Shown piece after piece: positions 1 to 5,224 of a DNA stretch of 5,224 bases. This DNA comes from Candidatus Odyssella thessalonicensis. Its GTDB lineage: Bacteria > Pseudomonadota > Alphaproteobacteria > Bin65. Made by a program: the position numbers and the translations under genes. The stretch covers positions 1-5,224 of the forward strand of contig SBBV01000091.1 of assembly GCA_005240015.1 (NCBI GenBank), read 5' to 3'. The number at the start of each line of letters is the position of its first letter. Position 1 is the first letter of the stretch. The notes under the pieces were generated by a model. The model did not search any database and was not told where the DNA came from. It saw only the letters and a list, made by a program, of their open reading frames with translations.

Positions 1-1134
1 GACTGGGCCGACGCGGGCTTGTTCCTCGCGGACGGCAGCGTGTTCTGGGGCCGCGGCGCCGGCGCGCCGCGCACGGTCGTGGGCGAGCTCGTCTTCAACA
101 CCGCGATGACCGGCTATCAGGAGATCCTGACCGATCCCTCCTATGCCGGGCAGATCATCAACTTCACCTTCCCGCACATCGGCAATGTCGGCACCAACGC
201 CGAGGACATCGAGACGGTAACGCCGGCGGCGCTCGGCTGCGTGCTGCGCGCCGACATCACCGATCCCTCCAACTATCGTGCCGCGCAGCATCTCGACGAA
301 TGGCTGAAGCGCCACGATCTGCCGGCGCTCACCGGCGTCGACACGCGCCGCATCACGCGGCGCGTGCGCGACAGCGGCGCGCCCAACGCGGTGCTGCGCT
401 ACGATCCCGAGAAGCGCTTCGACCTCGACGACATCCTCGCCAATGCGCGCGCCTGGCCGGGATTGGAAGGCATGGACCTCGCGCTGCAGGTGACCTGCCG
501 CCAGACCTACGGCTGGGACGAGACGCGCTGGAGATTCGGCGAGGGCTACGGCAAGCAGACCAGCCCGCGCTTCAGGGTCGTCGCGGTCGATTACGGGGCC
601 AAGCGCAACATCCTGCGCTGCCTCGCCGACTCCGGCTGCGCCGTGACCGTGGTGCCGGCGACCGCTTCCGCCGAAGATATCCTGCGCCACAAGCCCGACG
701 GCGTGTTCCTCTCGAACGGCCCGGGCGACCCCGCCGCCACCGGCACCTACGCGGTGCCGGTGATCAAGCAGCTCATCAAGTTCGAGCTGCCGATCTTCGG
801 CATCTGCCTCGGGCACCAGATGCTCGGCCTGGCACTCGGCGGCCGCACCAAGAAAATGCACCTCGGCCACCATGGGGCCAACCATCCGGTGAAGGACCTC
901 GAGACCGGCAAGGTCGAGATCACCTCGCAGAACCACGGCTTCATCGTCGACCCCGCCACGCTGCCCGCGGGCGTGACGCCCACGCACCTCTCGCTGTTCG
1001 ACAACACGCTCGAGGGCTTGAAGGTCGAAGGGAAGCCGATCTTCTCCGTCCAGTACCACCCCGAAGCCTCCCCCGGGCCCAGAGACAGCCACTATCTGTT
1101 CCAGCGCTTCGTCGGCCTGATGGAGAAGAGGTGA
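1..1134 (+). CDS. carA: Carbamoyl-phosphate synthase small (glutaminase) chain, 5'-truncated by window edge
   Basis: CarA hydrolyses glutamine and passes ammonia through a tunnel to CarB, the first step of pyrimidine synthesis and of the citrulline/arginine branch, in the cytoplasm. The frame is open from base 1, so the true start lies upstream. A TTG at 19-21 encodes an internal Leu in the conserved LFLADGSVFWGRG strand and is unlikely to be the start. The N-terminal CPSase domain shows GYQEILTDPSYAGQ and PHIGNVGTN (about bases 112-200). The class I glutamine amidotransferase domain fills bases ~575-1134: LSNGPGDPA, the nucleophile Cys in GICLGHQ (codon 805-807), SQNHGF, then the catalytic His and Glu in YHPEASPGP (codons 1057-1059 and 1063-1065). 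About 377 codons are visible; the E. coli protein has 382, so only a short N-terminus is missing. The TGA stop at 1132-1134 falls within the left inverted repeat of the following insertion. Identification is near certain; the original C-terminus is less so. Confidence 0.97.
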   Translation, partial: DWADAGLFLADGSVFWGRGAGAPRTVVGELVFNTAMTGYQEILTDPSYAGQIINFTFPHIGNVGTNAEDIETVTPAALGCVLRADITDPSNYRAAQHLDEWLKRHDLPALTGVDTRRITRRVRDSGAPNAVLRYDPEKRFDLDDILANARAWPGLEGMDLALQVTCRQTYGWDETRWRFGEGYGKQTSPRFRVVAVDYGAKRNILRCLADSGCAVTVVPATASAEDILRHKPDGVFLSNGPGDPAATGTYAVPVIKQLIKFELPIFGICLGHQMLGLALGGRTKKMHLGHHGANHPVKDLETGKVEITSQNHGFIVDPATLPAGVTPTHLSLFDNTLEGLKVEGKPIFSVQYHPEASPGPRDSHYLFQRFVGLMEKR

Positions 1135-1158
1135 ACAGGAGACGCAGAAACGCAGAGA
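1132..1158 (+). repeat. Left terminal inverted repeat (octamer-type)
   Basis: The repeat reads TGAACAGGAGACGCAGA then AACGCAGAGA (overlapping at one A). It is the reverse complement of 1510-1536 except at 1149, where it has A instead of the G predicted from the right copy. The inner part is two imperfect copies of an 8-bp unit, ACGCAGAA and ACGCAGAG. Its first three bases are the carA stop codon. Confidence 0.85.
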
Positions 1159-1177
1159 ATCTTGATTGCTGTCGCCC

Positions 1178-1508
1178 ATGCACATGGAACCGGGGAAGCA
1201 GTTGACCGAGCGCATCATCGGGCTAGCGATTGAGGTTCATCGCGCGCTCGGCCCCGGCCTCATCGAATCAGTGTACGAGCATTGCCTATGCGATGAATTG
1301 AGCGCAGCTGGATTGGTGCATCGTGGTGGAGAAATCGGTTGTTGTGGAGGTAAAGGCCGTCGAGCAGCTACTCCCCGTGCACCAAGCGCAGGTTCTCACA
1401 TATCTAAAGATCGCGAAGCTGCCACTCGGGCTACTCCTGACCTTCAATACAGCTGTACTCAAGGATGGCATAAGGCGTCTTGCGCTTGCCCGCGAAGCGC
1501 AAACGTGA
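1178..1508 (+). pseudogene. GxxExxY protein (PDDEXK_3 family) pseudogene, internal deletion with frame change
   Basis: The 5' half (from ATG 1178 or ATG 1184, phase of base 1178) encodes [19 protein letters not shown], then GLIESVY at 1256-1276, the exact GxxExxY signature, then [16 protein letters not shown] up to about 1324. The 3' half is in another phase (from about 1320): [29 protein letters not shown] and [16 protein letters not shown], stopping at TGA 1506-1508. The two halves abut, so the middle of the family is gone: the strand with PV-Y and the YRxDL segment carrying the conserved Asp, about 25 residues by my recollection of the family. The E-x-K pair (Glu 1347-1349, Lys 1353-1355) remains. 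Simple frameshift repair cannot restore it. GxxExxY proteins resemble PD-(D/E)XK nucleases; their cellular role is not established. The remnant is about 110 codons, the family about 125-135. I infer it is not functional. Confidence 0.85.
1480..1502 (+). other. Perfect 8-bp hairpin at the 3' end of the GxxExxY remnant
   Basis: TTGCGCTT (1480-1487) and AAGCGCAA (1495-1502) are perfect reverse complements around a 7-base loop, GCCCGCG. The structure overlaps the last codons of the remnant and ends just before the right inverted repeat. No T-run follows, so it is not an intrinsic terminator. It may be part of the element end or a chance result of Arg/Ala/Leu codons. Confidence 0.4.
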
Positions 1509-1509
1509 G

Positions 1510-1536
1510 TCTCTGCGTCTCTGCGTCTCCTGTTCA
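1510..1536 (-). repeat. Right terminal inverted repeat (octamer-type)
   Basis: On the + strand this reads TCTCTGCG twice (1510-1525), then TCTCCTGTTCA. It is the inverted partner of 1132-1158, with the single difference at 1519. It lies just after the remnant's stop codon (1506-1508) and 11 bases before the carB ATG, so it occupies the place where the carB ribosome binding site would be expected. Confidence 0.85.
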
Positions 1537-1547
1537 ATGTACCTTGC

Positions 1548-4817
<3,270 letters not shown>

Positions 4818-4844
4818 GGGACGGGCCCCGGGCGCCCCAAGGGG

Positions 4845-4872
4845 TTGCGCAGCCCAGGTGGGTCCGTAAGAT
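4845..4872 (+). promoter_or_regulatory. Weak candidate sigma-70-type promoter for greA
   Basis: TTGCGC (4845-4850) and TAAGAT (4867-4872) are 16 bases apart and match the -35/-10 consensus at 3/6 and 4/6 positions. Transcription would start near 4879, giving a leader of about 36 bases. The match is modest and could be chance; greA may instead be read through from carB. Confidence 0.25.
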
Positions 4873-4901
4873 ACCAGCCCCCGGAAAAGAGCAGTTCTTC
4901 T

Positions 4902-4905
4902 AGGA
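4902..4905 (+). promoter_or_regulatory. Ribosome binding site of greA
   Basis: AGGA ends 10 bases before the ATG at 4916-4918. It is a partial Shine-Dalgarno match at slightly long spacing and supports this start, which also gives the family N-terminus [10 protein letters not shown]. Confidence 0.45.
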
Positions 4906-4915
4906 CCAAGCGAAA

Positions 4916-5224
4916 ATGGACAAACTGCCGATGACTCCTCGCGGTCTCATCCGCTTGCAGGAGGAACTCAAGAATTTGAAAGCGACCGAGCGGCCGCAGG
5001 TGATCCGGGCGCTCGAGGAAGCGCGCCAGCACGGCGATCTTTCGGAGAACGCCGAGTATCACGCCGCCAAGGAGCGCCAGGCGTTCATCGAAGGCCGCGT
5101 GGCCGAGCTCGAGGACAAGATCGCGCGCGCCGAAGTCATCGACGTGTCCAAGCTTTCCGGCAGCGTGGTGCGCTTCGGCGCCACGGTGACGCTGGTCGAC
5201 GAAGACATCGACGAGAAGGTGACC
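4916..5224 (+). CDS. greA: Transcription elongation factor GreA, 3'-truncated by window edge
   Basis: GreA enters the secondary channel of RNA polymerase and stimulates cleavage of backtracked RNA so that elongation resumes. The window holds the first 103 codons of a protein usually near 158 residues; the last visible codon is ACC at 5222-5224. Translation from ATG 4916 begins [19 protein letters not shown]. The N-terminal antiparallel coiled coil spans about residues 8-75, and its acidic tip carries the signature [17 protein letters not shown] with D41 and E44, the residues that coordinate the catalytic Mg2+ in E. coli GreA. The C-terminal FKBP-like domain begins near residue 80 ([14 protein letters not shown]). 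It starts 98 bases after carB and may have its own weak promoter. The presence of the acidic tip argues for a true GreA rather than an anti-cleavage paralogue such as Gfh1. Confidence 0.97.
   Translation, partial: MDKLPMTPRGLIRLQEELKNLKATERPQVIRALEEARQHGDLSENAEYHAAKERQAFIEGRVAELEDKIARAEVIDVSKLSGSVVRFGATVTLVDEDIDEKVT

Larger units (their letters stand above)
1132..1536. mobile_element. 405-bp inverted-repeat-bounded cassette carrying a GxxExxY gene remnant, inserted between carA and carB
   Basis: Seen directly: two 27-bp inverted repeats (1132-1158 and 1510-1536, 26/27 complementary) enclose 351 bp that contain only a broken GxxExxY gene. GC over 1141-1500 is about 57% by hand count, against about 70% in a sampled stretch of carB, and codon use is less GC-biased than in the flanks. 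No transposase is present and no direct target-site duplication is obvious outside the repeats, so if mobile it would need a helper in trans. Inference: a small non-autonomous mobile or repeat-associated cassette that landed in the carAB operon. I know no named insertion sequence family with these ends. An alternative is a dispersed genomic repeat that accumulates beside GxxExxY genes without true transposition. Confidence 0.6.
4818..4915 (+). other. carB-greA intergenic region
   Basis: This is a 98-bp gap without a gene. Its first ~50 bases are very GC-rich, with short dyads (GGGCCC, CCCC-AA-GGGG, and GGACGGGC against GCCC...GTCC) that could form an imperfect stem. No T-run follows them, so I do not call a rho-independent terminator. 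The second half carries the weak promoter candidate and the greA ribosome binding site. Confidence 0.5.

Noticed and set aside
19..21. TTG as the carA start codon
   Set aside because: The frame is open to base 1 and the Leu belongs to a conserved internal beta strand, so this is an edge artefact.
300..1205. A 301-codon + strand frame overlapping carA
   Set aside because: Arg-rich shadow of carA in another phase; carA's catalytic motifs fix the true frame.
1508..1534. CRISPR or simple-repeat array in the TCTCTGCG copies
   Set aside because: There are only two 8-bp units with no spacers, and they are explained as part of the terminal inverted repeat.
1122..1547. Target-site duplication flanking the cassette
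   Set aside because: GAGAAGAGG before the left repeat and ATGTACCTT after the right repeat share no convincing direct repeat, so the element boundaries rest on the inverted repeats alone.
4818..4866. Intrinsic terminator after carB
   Set aside because: GC-rich dyads are present, but pairing is interrupted or the loops are too small, and no T-run follows.

Overview
The window is a GC-rich piece of bacterial chromosome (roughly 65-70% GC in the genes). It carries a pyrimidine/arginine precursor operon followed by a transcription factor gene: carA (3' part) - [small inverted-repeat-bounded insertion] - carB (complete) - greA (5' part), all on the + strand. The protein sequences and the carA-carB-greA order suggest an alphaproteobacterium, perhaps Rhodospirillales-like. 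This is inferred from gene content and composition, not from a search.

Layout. Bases 1-1134 are carA, the glutaminase subunit of carbamoyl-phosphate synthetase. It is open at the window's left edge and has an intact Cys-His-Glu triad. Bases 1132-1536 are a 405-bp insertion-like segment. It is bounded by a 27-bp inverted repeat (26/27 matching) built from an ACGCAGAG-type octamer, is of lower GC (about 57% by hand count), and holds a broken GxxExxY (PDDEXK_3) gene. Bases 1548-4817 are carB, the large synthetase subunit, full length with all four domains and conserved catalytic and allosteric residues. Bases 4818-4915 are a short non-coding gap with a weak candidate promoter. Bases 4916-5224 are the first 103 codons of greA, the transcript-cleavage factor, which runs off the right edge.

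How the genes work together. CarA releases ammonia from glutamine and CarB uses it with bicarbonate and two ATP to make carbamoyl phosphate for pyrimidine and arginine synthesis. GreA rescues backtracked RNA polymerase and is a syntenic neighbour rather than a pathway member.

The ordinary genes hold no surprise. The part worth a second look is the carA-carB junction. A GxxExxY cassette with terminal inverted repeats sits exactly between two genes whose products are needed in equal amounts. The carA stop codon lies inside the repeat, no Shine-Dalgarno sequence is visible before carB, and the GxxExxY gene has lost its central part. I see no defence system, CRISPR array, transposase, tRNA or rRNA.
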